From: Algoriphagus sp.
GTDB lineage: Bacteria > Bacteroidota > Bacteroidia > Cytophagales > Cyclobacteriaceae
Assembly (NCBI GenBank): GCA_021298245.1
Contig: JAJTDZ010000001.1
Location: 62,001-126,000, forward strand
DNA length: 64,000 nucleotides
Direction of reading: 5' to 3'
This document shows positions 25,130 to 34,639 of this stretch, in pieces (position 1 is the first letter of the stretch; every line of letters begins with the position of its first letter). Under the pieces are notes generated by a model. That model had not been told where the DNA came from, made no database searches, and saw only the letters and a list, made by a program, of their open reading frames with translations. The translations under genes and the position numbers were made by a program.

Positions 25130-28111
25130 TTATTGGAGCGTTTCTAATAGAGATGCTGCACGTTGCTTTACCGTTGCATCACTGGCCTGCTCTAGGACAG
25201 ATTGCAAAGTTGCTTTGGCTTGAAATACCTCACCCAGCTGGATATAGTTTTCGGCCAAGAAAATAAACATTCTTCCATACCAAAATTCATAGGAGGAGAA
25301 TGCAGAGTAATAGGTGAATATCAGTTCATTTGCTCCTGTAAAATCTTTTTTATCTCGTTGAATTTCAGCTAGAATCATAAGTCCTTCTGCCCCTTCTTCC
25401 GTTGGATATTCCTGAACCAATTTCAATAAGGTGGAAGAAGCAAGTTCCAGTTGATTCAACTCCCTATGGGATTTTCCCTTAATTAATAAAGCCTTACTTG
25501 TGCTCCCCATCAATACCCCGTCTAGGCTTAACAATTTTTCGGCAGCAAGAATGGCAGGCTCGTAAGCTTTCAATCCAAAATGAGCCAACATAGAGCCCTG
25601 CCTTACTTCTGCTTCTTCTAGCTTGCCGCGAACTTCCGGAAGTACAAGTTCAAAGTAATGCTTGGCTTCTGCATATCTCCCTTTGGATAATTCAATTTTT
25701 CCTAAGTTCTGAAAGGCTCGATTACGCTGAGGCGCAGCGGGATACGTTTCAAATAGTTTGAAAAAGTTGAACGCCTTATCCAATTCACCCGCCTGATAAA
25801 AAGCATCTCCTGCAAAAAAGGTAGCTTCATAGGTTTGGCTAGAGGAAGGATAAGTAGTCAAATACTCTTCCAATGCCTTACCTGCTTGCAGGTATTTTTT
25901 TCCAAAGTAGAGGCTTTTTGCAGTTTCATAAGCCAAAAATTGTACAGATCCTGCATTTGGATTTGCAATTTGGTATGCCTTCAGGTATTCTCCAAACTCC
26001 TCGGATTTATCTTGCAATGCCAGCGTTTCTTGTAATCCTTTCAATGCATTTTCAGCATTATCAGCAGCAGGATAATCATTCAAAATTAATTTATAGTCTT
26101 TTACTGTTTCCTCGTATTTCTTCAACGAAAAATTAGACACTGCTCTCCCTTCCAGAGCAAAGGGTAGTAGGGGTGAGTTAGGTCTTTTTTGAATCAATTC
26201 AGTAAAGGCATTGGCGGCATCTTGGTAGCGAAGTTCCTCTAGAAAAATCTGCCCTCTCTGGTAAAGCCCATCTTCTATATATACACTGCTTGGAAAATCT
26301 CTTTCCAATACGGTTAATTCTTGGAGTGCCTCTAGATTTTTGCCTAAATAATTATTAATGGTAGCCAAACGGTAATGAGCATAATCTTGGGATTTATTTT
26401 TATCCTCTATGGCTTGAAGAAAGGTAATCTTTGCCTCCGCAAACTTCTTTTGTACCAACTGGCAATCTCCTAACCTCAATACGGCGTCATCGTAGTTTGG
26501 AACAGAAGCACCTTTTGATTGATTGACAAAAACTTGAAAACTTTGTTCGGCCTGAGCATAGGCCTGGCTATTGTAATAGGCATATCCCAAACCAAAGTAG
26601 GCTTTGAGGAGATAAAGATGATTAGGGTTTGCTTCTCTTTGAACAGCCATATAGGCGGCAATGGCCTCTTCCCATTTCTCTTCTGTACTGTAAATTTCGC
26701 CTTTCCAAAAATGAGTTTCGGCAAGCAAGTCCGGATCTACTGGAAACCTTTGGGATTTATTCAACATCAATACAGCATCTTCCCATTTATTATCCCTGTA
26801 ATAAATGATTGCTTGGTAATAGGCGACTTTTTGATAGGCTTGCTGGATCCTAGGAGATTTATTTCGAAGCCCATCCATTTGTGCCAAAGCACGTAGGTAA
26901 TCGCTTGAATTGAGAAGTGCATCGGAAAGTAATGATTCCGCTTCCACAACGCGTGCACCCCTAGGATAAGTATCCAAATAGTCATCTAAAGCGGAAATAG
27001 CCAATTGAAAATTGCCTCTATAGAGATTGACTTTTGCCAAATTAAACCTGGCCTCTTCTTGTAGTTTGGGATCTATAGAAAGCGAAGCTGCAGCCTGAAA
27101 ACTTGAAGAGGAAAGGGGAAATCTTTCTAAATTTAAATAAGCATGACCCAGGTAAAAACTGGCCGATTGGGCTATTAGGTCATTACCTAGAGCCACCTCT
27201 TTTAAAAATGTAGTCGCCTGGGGATACTCTCCAATTTCAAATAAGGCTATCCCAGCTTTGTACTGTTCCTCTCTAGTAAGCTCCCTCCCCTTCTCCTGAA
27301 TTACTTTTTTATAATGAAATGCTGCATTTAAAAAATCCTTGCTCGCATAGTACGCCTCCGCTAAAAAAAGATGTATCGTTTCCAATCGATCCAATGCTAC
27401 ATTATTATTAACTAAAGGAAGCGCATACCCTATGGCTTTTTGATAATCCCCTAGTTGATAATACAATGCAGTTATCAGATGAGGAACCTTAGCAGCATAA
27501 TAAGGACTTTTTTCAGCTTGCTGTAAATCACTAATGGCAAGAGCCGTATTCCCTTGTTCCATGGCAATCCAGGCACTGTAATACAGAGCATCCGCCGCAT
27601 TGGGAAAAGAAAGATTTTTTACCTGATCCAAATAGGTAGATGAAGCCGCATATTCCTTTAAAACAAAATAACTGAAGCCTAATTTAAAAAGCAGATCTGC
27701 CCTCTCCTCTCTGCTAAAGGAGGAAGGCTTCGCCAAAGTATAGGCAGATGTAGCCTCCCTGTAATTTTTAGAATAAAAAAAATAATCCCCCAAATAAAAA
27801 GCAGCTTCACTTGCTTTTGGATGATTGGGATAATCACGAAGAAATTGCTTCATGAGCCCCTCTCCATCGGCACGGTCCAACTGAAGCGAGGAAATCGCTC
27901 TTCCAAGAGCAGCCTCTTCTTGCAAAGGACTTGGTAGGGGATTGGTGAGCAATCGCGAATGCTCATAAAAAGAGGTAGAAAATAAATGCTCTTCTAAAAA
28001 ATTCCTTTGCTCATCCAGTACACGCTGAGCACTGTTTTGATAGAGCGAGGATTGAGAAAATGATTGTGCTACATAACTAAGTCCAAATAAAAGGACCAGG
28101 CAATATTTCAT
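25130..28111 (-). CDS. Very large tetratricopeptide-repeat protein, exported
   Basis: 993 residues: signal peptide (residues 1 to about 20, ending QSFSQ) and then TPR-like helical pairs across almost the whole length (for example AAFYLGDYFFYSKNYREATSA; AHFWKGEIYSTEEKWEEAIAAY; YLLKAYFGLGYAYYN). Such periplasmic TPR superhelices are protein-binding scaffolds. The context (barrel, SPOR, ExbB, ExbD, TonB-like) recalls CpoB/YbgF, the TPR partner of the Tol system, though this protein is several times longer. It is downstream of holA (gap 15 bases) and first in the envelope cluster. Confidence 0.88.
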   Translation of the reverse strand: MKYCLVLLFGLSYVAQSFSQSSLYQNSAQRVLDEQRNFLEEHLFSTSFYEHSRLLTNPLPSPLQEEAALGRAISSLQLDRADGEGLMKQFLRDYPNHPKASEAAFYLGDYFFYSKNYREATSAYTLAKPSSFSREERADLLFKLGFSYFVLKEYAASSTYLDQVKNLSFPNAADALYYSAWIAMEQGNTALAISDLQQAEKSPYYAAKVPHLITALYYQLGDYQKAIGYALPLVNNNVALDRLETIHLFLAEAYYASKDFLNAAFHYKKVIQEKGRELTREEQYKAGIALFEIGEYPQATTFLKEVALGNDLIAQSASFYLGHAYLNLERFPLSSSSFQAAASLSIDPKLQEEARFNLAKVNLYRGNFQLAISALDDYLDTYPRGARVVEAESLLSDALLNSSDYLRALAQMDGLRNKSPRIQQAYQKVAYYQAIIYYRDNKWEDAVLMLNKSQRFPVDPDLLAETHFWKGEIYSTEEKWEEAIAAYMAVQREANPNHLYLLKAYFGLGYAYYNSQAYAQAEQSFQVFVNQSKGASVPNYDDAVLRLGDCQLVQKKFAEAKITFLQAIEDKNKSQDYAHYRLATINNYLGKNLEALQELTVLERDFPSSVYIEDGLYQRGQIFLEELRYQDAANAFTELIQKRPNSPLLPFALEGRAVSNFSLKKYEETVKDYKLILNDYPAADNAENALKGLQETLALQDKSEEFGEYLKAYQIANPNAGSVQFLAYETAKSLYFGKKYLQAGKALEEYLTTYPSSSQTYEATFFAGDAFYQAGELDKAFNFFKLFETYPAAPQRNRAFQNLGKIELSKGRYAEAKHYFELVLPEVRGKLEEAEVRQGSMLAHFGLKAYEPAILAAEKLLSLDGVLMGSTSKALLIKGKSHRELNQLELASSTLLKLVQEYPTEEGAEGLMILAEIQRDKKDFTGANELIFTYYSAFSSYEFWYGRMFIFLAENYIQLGEVFQAKATLQSVLEQASDATVKQRAASLLETLQ

Positions 28112-28126
28112 AGTATAGTAGGTAAA

Positions 28127-29149
28127 TCAGTGTACGATTTTGTAGACTAGTTCTCGAAGAATTTCCCCTTCACTCATGCTTCCAGCATCTACTCCCTTAA
28201 AACGAAGATCAGCCTCTTTTAAGTATTTAAACACATCAATTACCTTGCCTAACTTGTAATTTCGAGCCGCCAGGACATATTCTTTTAAAGCGTAGGGATG
28301 GATCCCAAGCATACTCGCCAATTGACTTTCAGGTAGTGGGCCTGCCTTGTGAAGTAAAACTACTTTGCTGAAGTAGGAATACAACAGGGAAAAAATTGGT
28401 ATTACAGGATGGTTTTTTGGATTTTGAATAAAGTAATGAATAATTACATTGGCTTTATGTACGTCTCTGGTCCCGATAGCCTTCGTAAGTTCAAAGTTGT
28501 TGTATTCTTTATGGATACCCACATATTTGGAAATATGATCCACCGAAAATCGGGTAGATTCAGAAAAGTTCAACAGCATTTTACCCACCTCATTGGTCAA
28601 AACTTCTAAATTATTTCCAATGGAATCGGCCAAAAGTTGAGCTGCATGAGTATCTATGTGGTGGCCCAATTCTTTAAAATAGGAATCAATCCAATCGTTT
28701 AGCTTCCAATCTTTGATTTTCTCTGCTTCTACAAAAATAGATTTCTTTTCAAGTTCTTTTTTTAAGCTACTTCTACCGTCTAATTTTTTATGCTTGTGAG
28801 CCAGAACCAAGACCGTACTCGGCAAGGGATTAGACAGGTAAGAAAGTAGTAGCTTTTGTCCCTCTTCTTTACCCAAATCAGGAATGTTTTGAGCTTCCTT
28901 AACCAATACCAACTGCCTATCGGCCATCATAGGAAACTTTCGAGCATGAGATAAAATGGTGCCTAAGGAGGCCTCTTTACCGTACAGCACCACCTGATTG
29001 AAACCTCTTTCCACTTCAGGGACTACATTCTTTTCTATATAATCGCTGATCAAGTCTATGAAATAGGGTTCGTCCCCTTGCAAAAAATAAATTGGGGCAA
29101 ACTTTCTAGCTTTCAATTCTTTAAGTACCTCTTCTGGGGTGTGTGCCAT
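28127..29149 (-). CDS. holA: DNA polymerase III subunit delta
   Basis: About 340 residues from MAHTPEEVLKEL; the longer frame adds 13 hydrophobic residues that look non-coding. Delta opens the sliding clamp in the clamp loader. Signatures: FAPIYFLQGDEPYFIDL, RKFPMMADRQLVLVKEAQ, VLAHKHKKLDGR, and the C-terminal collar domain (HPYALKEYVLAARNYKLGKVIDVF). No Walker motif, as expected for delta. It is first in the long minus-strand run that continues into the TPR/ExbBD cluster. Confidence 0.92.
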   Translation of the reverse strand: MAHTPEEVLKELKARKFAPIYFLQGDEPYFIDLISDYIEKNVVPEVERGFNQVVLYGKEASLGTILSHARKFPMMADRQLVLVKEAQNIPDLGKEEGQKLLLSYLSNPLPSTVLVLAHKHKKLDGRSSLKKELEKKSIFVEAEKIKDWKLNDWIDSYFKELGHHIDTHAAQLLADSIGNNLEVLTNEVGKMLLNFSESTRFSVDHISKYVGIHKEYNNFELTKAIGTRDVHKANVIIHYFIQNPKNHPVIPIFSLLYSYFSKVVLLHKAGPLPESQLASMLGIHPYALKEYVLAARNYKLGKVIDVFKYLKEADLRFKGVDAGSMSEGEILRELVYKIVH

Positions 29150-29264
29150 AAACAAAACTACGCTTAAGCTTAAAGATAATAGATACAAGCATGGAGAAGA
29201 AAAAAGTAGAAAAATAAACTTTGAATACAGATTCTAGGTTTTCTTTACGAAAGATATTATAGCT

Positions 29265-29981
29265 ATGAGTTTTGAAAAAGGGAAGAATTGTTACGAAAAG
29301 GGAGAATTTGAAACCGCATTACATCACTTTGATGTGCTCATTCAAAAAGAGGAGTCCCAATTGTTGTTTCGGCAATATAGAGGGAGAATATTAATGAGAT
29401 TAGGCAGGACCGAAGAGGCACTTCAAGATTTTGAGTACTTGCTCGCCGTGGAGCCTTACAATTCAGAACTCATTAGCGATAGAGCTGTGGTCCTTCATCT
29501 ACTTGGAAAAAATCAAGAAGCCTTAGAAGAATTTGATCGAGCAGCCAACCTAGAACCCAATAACCCGTATCGGTACAGCAGTAGGGCGTATTTTAAAGAT
29601 AGGATAAGGGATTACGAAGGTGCAATAGAAGACTACCAAAAAGCCATTGATTTAGACCCAGAGGATGCTATTTCCTTAAATAACCTGGGTCTAGTAGCTG
29701 AAAAATTAGGTAGAAAAGAACAGGCTCAAAGCAACTTCAAAAAAGCAGACGAGCTCGTAGGATATACTCCAAAAAAAATACCTGCTTCTCCCCTAAAGCA
29801 AGATCAAAATGGTAAAGAAAACGCTTTGGAAAATCCTATTTTTTATCATGCTGACAAAAAAATAAGCTTAGACTTTTATCTCCAGACCCTAAGGTCGATT
29901 TTTTTTGATGCCACATCTAGGAAAGGTTTCTTTACTTTTCTTAGTTCTTTTTTTGGCTTATCTAAGGTTAAAAAGTCTTAA
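29265..29981 (+). CDS. Cytoplasmic tetratricopeptide-repeat protein
   Basis: 238 residues without a signal peptide. About four consecutive TPR units cover residues 3-150, with canonical positions such as GRTEEALQDFEYLLAVEP, GKNQEALEEFDRAANLEPNNP and YEGAIEDYQKAIDLDPEDA. The C-terminal 80 residues are non-repetitive and basic/aromatic. It is divergent from holA and its end overlaps the convergent universal stress protein gene by 14 bases. Probably an adaptor protein; no partner can be named. Confidence 0.85.
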   Translation: MSFEKGKNCYEKGEFETALHHFDVLIQKEESQLLFRQYRGRILMRLGRTEEALQDFEYLLAVEPYNSELISDRAVVLHLLGKNQEALEEFDRAANLEPNNPYRYSSRAYFKDRIRDYEGAIEDYQKAIDLDPEDAISLNNLGLVAEKLGRKEQAQSNFKKADELVGYTPKKIPASPLKQDQNGKENALENPIFYHADKKISLDFYLQTLRSIFFDATSRKGFFTFLSSFFGLSKVKKS

Positions 29982-30810
29982 TCACCCAAAGGGGTTTGGA
30001 GATAAAATAGGACATTTTCCTAGATAGATTATTTGAAAAAAGTTGATCAAAAAAATCTTTTTTCTTTGCCAAAGATACCAAAATATCCCCTTTAGCAAGA
30101 TGCAGGTAATTTTCAAGTCCCAAAGCCAAATCATCTCGGAAGGACTTGAGTACAAATCGCATCATAGGATAATGAATTTGGGGCTTAATTTCAGCGACCA
30201 TACTTGCATGCAAGGCTTTATCTATCACTCGTTGTCTAGAGGAAATATGAACTACATCAACTTCTGAGGAATAGAACTTAGCCATTTCTACGATCTTTTG
30301 AAGAGCCAAAGCATCTTCGGCAATATAATCTGAGGCATAGACCAATTTTCGAGGACGTTTAAAAAATGCCTTCTTGGGAACTACCAATATATCTCGTTCC
30401 GATTTCATTACCATGCTGCTGGCTCTGCTGCCAAATATATGGTCTTTGATTTCGCTAAGTCCTTCTGCGCCTACAACAATCAAGCTGGCTTGAATTTCTC
30501 TGGCAAAAGCCAAAGTTTCTTCCACAATAGGTCCATCTGCCATGGCAATTTCACAACTCACTAGCCCTTGGCCCAAACTTTCTTGCAAGACAGCATCCTG
30601 CAAGCTTTTCATTTTTTTCTCAATAAACTCACGTTGATGCTGCCCATCCGAATCCAATGGTGCAATTTTTTTATACTCCATAGGATTATGTACATGGAAT
30701 ATTACCAAATGGGCCTTGTACTTTTCTCCTAATTTGGATGCATACTCCAGGGCATTGAGGGAGCATTCGGAGAAATCAATGGGGCAGAGAATGGTGAAAT
30801 TAGTACTCAT
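29968..30810 (-). CDS. Universal stress protein, two UspA domains
   Basis: 280 residues. The first UspA domain (FTILCPIDFSECSLNALEYASKLGEKY, shortened) contains the ATP-type loop region GSRASSMVMKSERDILVVPK, seen as VVGAEGLSE...GSRASS. The second half (KLVYASDYIAEDALALQKIVEMA) is a degenerate copy that ends in KPLWVIKTF. Tandem UspA proteins are common in Bacteroidota and respond to stress or energy state. It lies 15 bases behind the GhrA-like gene and is probably co-transcribed. Confidence 0.88.
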   Translation of the reverse strand: MSTNFTILCPIDFSECSLNALEYASKLGEKYKAHLVIFHVHNPMEYKKIAPLDSDGQHQREFIEKKMKSLQDAVLQESLGQGLVSCEIAMADGPIVEETLAFAREIQASLIVVGAEGLSEIKDHIFGSRASSMVMKSERDILVVPKKAFFKRPRKLVYASDYIAEDALALQKIVEMAKFYSSEVDVVHISSRQRVIDKALHASMVAEIKPQIHYPMMRFVLKSFRDDLALGLENYLHLAKGDILVSLAKKKDFFDQLFSNNLSRKMSYFISKPLWVIKTF

Positions 30811-30825
30811 GGGTGTGGGCGATAC

Positions 30826-31746
30826 TTAATATCCTTTTACTCGATTAACTTGATGCTGTAAGGTAAGGCCACTAGTGAGCCTTTTGAAATTTTCTACGAT
30901 TTGGGGAGCTGCTGCCTTTGGATTGGTCACACTAGCAATGTGGGGTGTAAGTTGAATTCTTGGATCTGACCAGAAGGCATGTGTACGGGGCAAGGGCTCT
31001 ATTCGAAATACATCCAACATCGCACCGGCAAGGCATCCTTCCTCAATTGCAGGAATCAAATCTTCTTCAATTAGGTGTTTGCCTCGAGCTACATTGATCA
31101 GGTAGGTGCCCGGATTGCATTTTTGAAATAAGGTTTTATTTAAAATGCCCTCCGTCTCTGAAGTCAAAGGAAGCATGCATACCAACACATTTATATCTGA
31201 AAGAAAGTCGTCCAATCGATGCTTTGCATAATAGGGAAAGGGTAAACCCTTTTTTTCAGAAAGGCCATATCCGCATACCTCAAACCCCAAATACATCAAT
31301 TTATCTACCACATCTCCTCCTAGTGCTCCCACACCCATTATTCCTACTTTAATGGAAATTTCAGGATTAGACATGTCCCAAATTCCATTTTCCTTATCTT
31401 TTTGATAACGATAAAGCTGCCTATGAAAGTTCAAAACGCCCATTAAAACATAATTGGTCATCGACCAGGTCAATTTTTCATCTACTATCCGAACTATAGG
31501 CAGATGATGAGGAATTTCAGGGTCTGTTAAAATATGATCCACACCCGCGCCAAGAGAACTGATAAGCTTTAAATGAGGGAAATTTCTTAAATACCCAGGA
31601 GGATGTTGCCAAACTAAGGCCATTTCTACCTTCTCAGGATGCACTATTTGGGGATATACCTGAATATCCAAGGAGGAGTCCACTTGACTTAAGGCTTCTA
31701 ACCAGGGTTTTGGGTCTTTTCCCGGGCTGACAATAGCTATACTCAT
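30826..31746 (-). CDS. D-2-hydroxyacid dehydrogenase, glyoxylate/hydroxypyruvate reductase A type
   Basis: 306 residues with the GhrA-type layout: SSLGAGVDHIL, Rossmann GIMGVGALGGDV, YLINVARGKHLIEEDL with the substrate Arg, LDVFRIEPLP with the Glu, and LTPHIASVT with the catalytic His. It would reduce glyoxylate to glycolate and hydroxypyruvate to D-glycerate with NAD(P)H. It precedes a universal stress protein in the same operon. The glycerate kinase at 635-1744 could use its product, but the genes are 29 kb apart. Confidence 0.88.
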   Translation of the reverse strand: MSIAIVSPGKDPKPWLEALSQVDSSLDIQVYPQIVHPEKVEMALVWQHPPGYLRNFPHLKLISSLGAGVDHILTDPEIPHHLPIVRIVDEKLTWSMTNYVLMGVLNFHRQLYRYQKDKENGIWDMSNPEISIKVGIMGVGALGGDVVDKLMYLGFEVCGYGLSEKKGLPFPYYAKHRLDDFLSDINVLVCMLPLTSETEGILNKTLFQKCNPGTYLINVARGKHLIEEDLIPAIEEGCLAGAMLDVFRIEPLPRTHAFWSDPRIQLTPHIASVTNPKAAAPQIVENFKRLTSGLTLQHQVNRVKGY

Positions 31747-31928
31747 AGAAATGCTTCCAATTTCTTCTCAAATAGAGATTATAAGAGAAAGTTTATAAAA
31801 AATAAGGAATCAATTTTTTTCGCGTCTGATGAAAAAGCAAAAATATTCTATGAACTTGCTTAAAATTTGAAAACATCAAGCATACCTAATTGAATTACAA
31901 CTTTCTTTCTATTTCAATCACAATATAT

Positions 31929-32777
31929 ATGAAAAAGTTTTTCTTTCTCACGCTCATCGCCAACCTTTTCATTTCACTGTCAGGATTGGCGCAACAATTA
32001 CAAATGCCACAAGCTAGTCCCAGCGCAAGGTTGACACAGAAAGTAGGCCTTACCGATGTGGTGGTAGATTACAGTCGACCCAGTACCAAGGGGAGAAAAA
32101 TATTTGGTGAACTGGTGCCCTTTGGAGAAGTTTGGAGAACAGGGGCTAATGGTGCTACCATCATTTCCTTTTCCACAGAAGTAATTGTTGGTGGAAAAAA
32201 AGTTCCAGCCGGTGCCTATGCCTTGTATTCCATTCCAGGAAAGAGCTCTTGGACTATGATATTAAGTAAAAACACCAAACTTTGGGGAGCCATTGGATAC
32301 AATCCGCAGGAAGATCTAATTCGCTTTGAGGCGACGCCCTCCAAGACAAGTAGAATGTATGATTCCTTTGAAATTTCTTTCAATAATCTTACCGACTCCA
32401 ATGCCGACCTTTCACTGAAATGGGAACAAACCCGAGTGGACTTTTCTATCCAGACAGAGGTAGATCCTATTGTAATGGCGGACATAAAAAAGCAGGTCAT
32501 TGATACCCAAAGCACTAATCCTGCCCTACTCTACCAAGCAGCAAGTTATTATTTCAACTCAAACAAAGACCTAAATCAAGCATATACTTGGATACAGCAA
32601 TCTACCGATAATGATCCTAAGTATTGGACAATGCACCTGAGAGCAAAAATTGAATTGGCTTTGGGTAAGAAAACAGAGGCATTAGCATCAGCCACCAAAT
32701 CTAAAACCATGGCTCAAGAAGCTAAAAACATGGATTATGTGGGTTTGAACGACAGACTCATCAAAACCATCAAGTAG
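31929..32777 (+). CDS. DUF2911 domain exported protein with C-terminal helical repeat
   Basis: 282 residues from MKKFFFLTLIANLF, the signal peptide start (13 codons inside the longest frame), cleaved after GLAQQ. DUF2911 follows: QKVGLTDVVVDYSRPSTKGR, FGEVWRTGANGATI and PAGAYALYSIPG. After about residue 190 comes a TPR-like helical part (SNKDLNQAYTWIQQS). DUF2911 proteins are common and poorly understood in Bacteroidota. The gene is monocistronic and ends at a strong bidirectional terminator. Confidence 0.9.
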   Translation: MKKFFFLTLIANLFISLSGLAQQLQMPQASPSARLTQKVGLTDVVVDYSRPSTKGRKIFGELVPFGEVWRTGANGATIISFSTEVIVGGKKVPAGAYALYSIPGKSSWTMILSKNTKLWGAIGYNPQEDLIRFEATPSKTSRMYDSFEISFNNLTDSNADLSLKWEQTRVDFSIQTEVDPIVMADIKKQVIDTQSTNPALLYQAASYYFNSNKDLNQAYTWIQQSTDNDPKYWTMHLRAKIELALGKKTEALASATKSKTMAQEAKNMDYVGLNDRLIKTIK

Positions 32778-32811
32778 AAAAAAAGGCCTTCGATTTGAAG
32801 GCCTTTTTTTT
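32778..32811. terminator. Bidirectional terminator between convergent genes
   Basis: AAAAAAGGCCTTC - GATTT - GAAGGCCTTTTTTT forms a perfect stem with A and T tracts at both ends. It ends the DUF2911 gene (+) and the SSS symporter gene (-). Confidence 0.92.
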
Positions 32812-32821
32812 GAACGATAAC

Positions 32822-34537
32822 TTAAACCTTGGTGCCTGTTACTTTCAATGCGGTTTGGCAAATGATAGCAAAAGCCATAACAGACAAACAGCCAATGGCA
32901 TTATACCAGAGAAATCCAATGTCCCAAACAAATCCCATAAATCCTTTTCCATTGAAAAAATGGATAAAGAGAATTAAGCCTTGAGACAAGATAGCAGCCA
33001 TAAATACTGCATTTCCTTTTATCCATTTAAGAAAAAAAGCAACACAAAAGATTCCAAGAATAGATCCATAAAATAAGGAACCCAAAAGATTGACGGCCTG
33101 GATAAGGTTTTCAAACAAAGAAGCATATGTCGCAAACAAAATTGCCCCCAATCCCCAAAAGGCAGTAAAAGCCTTGGAGGAGAGAACATAATGGCTATCA
33201 GAAGCTTCTTTTCGAATGGATCTCTTATACAAATCAATGGTAGTGGTACTTCCTAGGGCATTTAATTCGGAAGAAGAAGAGGACATGGCCGCTGTAAAAA
33301 TGACTGCAAATAGTAATCCTATTATTCCTGTAGGGAGGTAATCCATTACAAAGCGCATAAATACATAATCTGTATCTCTTGTTTCTGCGGATGGGTCATG
33401 AGTAATCATAAGGGACTTCACCTCCTCTCTAAGCTCCTGCTGTTGAGACTGTATTTCTTTTAATTGTCTTGTAAGAGGAAGTGCAGCAGCTTCATTCTTC
33501 AGGTTCTCAGCCTGCATCAAGTTGGTGTAGGTAATTCTAGCCTCTTCAAAATTCTCTTGATACCTCTCTTCTAACTTTTCGAGCTCTGGCCCAAACTTGC
33601 TTTGACGTAGAGATTCTGTTTGTACCTGATTGAAGTGAATGGGTGAGGGAATAAACTGGTAAAAAACAAAAACTAAGACTCCTATAAAAAGGATTAAAAA
33701 CTGCATAGGAATTTTAAGAAAGCCATTCATCATCAAGCCCATACGACTTTGAGTCAAGGTTTGGCCAGATAAATAACGCTGGACTTGACTTTGATCGGTG
33801 CCAAAATAACTCAAAAACAAAAACACGGCTGCCGTCATCCCTGACCAAAAAGAATAGCGATCCGCGAGATCAAATTCAAAATTGACCAGATTTAATTTAT
33901 CCATCTTGCCTGCCACATGCAAGGCCTCCTTCATGGAAATGGGGAGCAAATAGATTACAAAAGCGCCTGCTAAAACCATCCCGCCCATCATCACAGCCAT
34001 TTGTTGCTTTTGGGTAATAGAGACCGCATCAGTTCCCCCAGAGACCGTGTAAAGTATGACTAAGATTCCTATAAAAATATTGGTAAAAGTGAGGTTCCAT
34101 CCCAATAGGGTTGATAGAATAATTGCAGGAGCATAGATGGTTATTCCAGCGGCAAGGCCTCTTTGAACAATAAAAAGGATTGCCGTCAAGGTCCTTGTCT
34201 TTAAATCAAATCGTGTTTCCAAATATTCATAGGCCGTATATACCTTCAACTTGTAATAAATCGGAATGAAAAATATGGAAATCAAAATCATGGCAAGAGG
34301 CAGGCCAAAATAAAACTGTATAAAGCGCATGCCGTCTTCGTAGGCTTGTCCAGGAGTGCTTAGAAAAGTAATCGCTGAAGCTTGTGTAGCCATAATCGAT
34401 AAACCAATGGTCCACCAATTTCCAGAATTACCTTTCAAATAGGTGTCCAAACTCTTTTTACCTCGGGTTTTATACATACCATATCCCGTGATAAAAATGA
34501 GGGTTGCCAATAAGACTATCCAATCCAGAATGCTCAT
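32822..34537 (-). CDS. SSS-family sodium:solute symporter with a coiled-coil insertion
   Basis: 571 residues with about 13 helices of the solute:sodium symporter family: GNSGNWWTIGLSIMATQASAITFL (TM2 region), YTVSGGTDAV, and SSSSSELNALGSTTTIDLYKR in the Na+-site helix. Between two helices, about residues 300-388, is a long charged coiled-coil-like insertion (LEKLEERYQENFEEA; LKEIQSQQQELREEV), not part of the core fold. The substrate is unknown. Upstream in the same operon lie a PIG-L deacetylase and a 34-residue membrane protein that overlaps this start (stop and ATG share 2 bases), so an amide- or sugar-derived substrate is plausible. Confidence 0.9.
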   Translation of the reverse strand: MSILDWIVLLATLIFITGYGMYKTRGKKSLDTYLKGNSGNWWTIGLSIMATQASAITFLSTPGQAYEDGMRFIQFYFGLPLAMILISIFFIPIYYKLKVYTAYEYLETRFDLKTRTLTAILFIVQRGLAAGITIYAPAIILSTLLGWNLTFTNIFIGILVILYTVSGGTDAVSITQKQQMAVMMGGMVLAGAFVIYLLPISMKEALHVAGKMDKLNLVNFEFDLADRYSFWSGMTAAVFLFLSYFGTDQSQVQRYLSGQTLTQSRMGLMMNGFLKIPMQFLILFIGVLVFVFYQFIPSPIHFNQVQTESLRQSKFGPELEKLEERYQENFEEARITYTNLMQAENLKNEAAALPLTRQLKEIQSQQQELREEVKSLMITHDPSAETRDTDYVFMRFVMDYLPTGIIGLLFAVIFTAAMSSSSSELNALGSTTTIDLYKRSIRKEASDSHYVLSSKAFTAFWGLGAILFATYASLFENLIQAVNLLGSLFYGSILGIFCVAFFLKWIKGNAVFMAAILSQGLILFIHFFNGKGFMGFVWDIGFLWYNAIGCLSVMAFAIICQTALKVTGTKV

Positions 34538-34638
34538 GAAAAAATCTCTTTTAGGGTGTACATCAATGCGATCATGAAAACCAGGCTACCCATCAAGCCT
34601 AGGTAAATTTTAGTCCAGGAAATTTCTTGCTCTTCCAT
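34534..34638 (-). CDS. Small single-helix membrane protein, likely symporter partner (34 residues)
   Basis: An ATG at 34638 opens a 34-codon frame (MEEQEISWTKIY, then a hydrophobic helix LGLMGSLVFMIALMYTL, then KEIFS). It begins one base after the PIG-L stop and its TGA overlaps the symporter ATG, so all three genes are translationally linked. The N-terminus is acidic with W-T, and the single helix spans about residues 13-29. Small accessory proteins are known next to several sodium symporters, such as YhdT with PanF and MetS with NSS carriers; by position and shape this is an analogue. It is too short for routine gene calling. Confidence 0.75.
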   Translation of the reverse strand: MEEQEISWTKIYLGLMGSLVFMIALMYTLKEIFS

Positions 34639-34639
34639 A

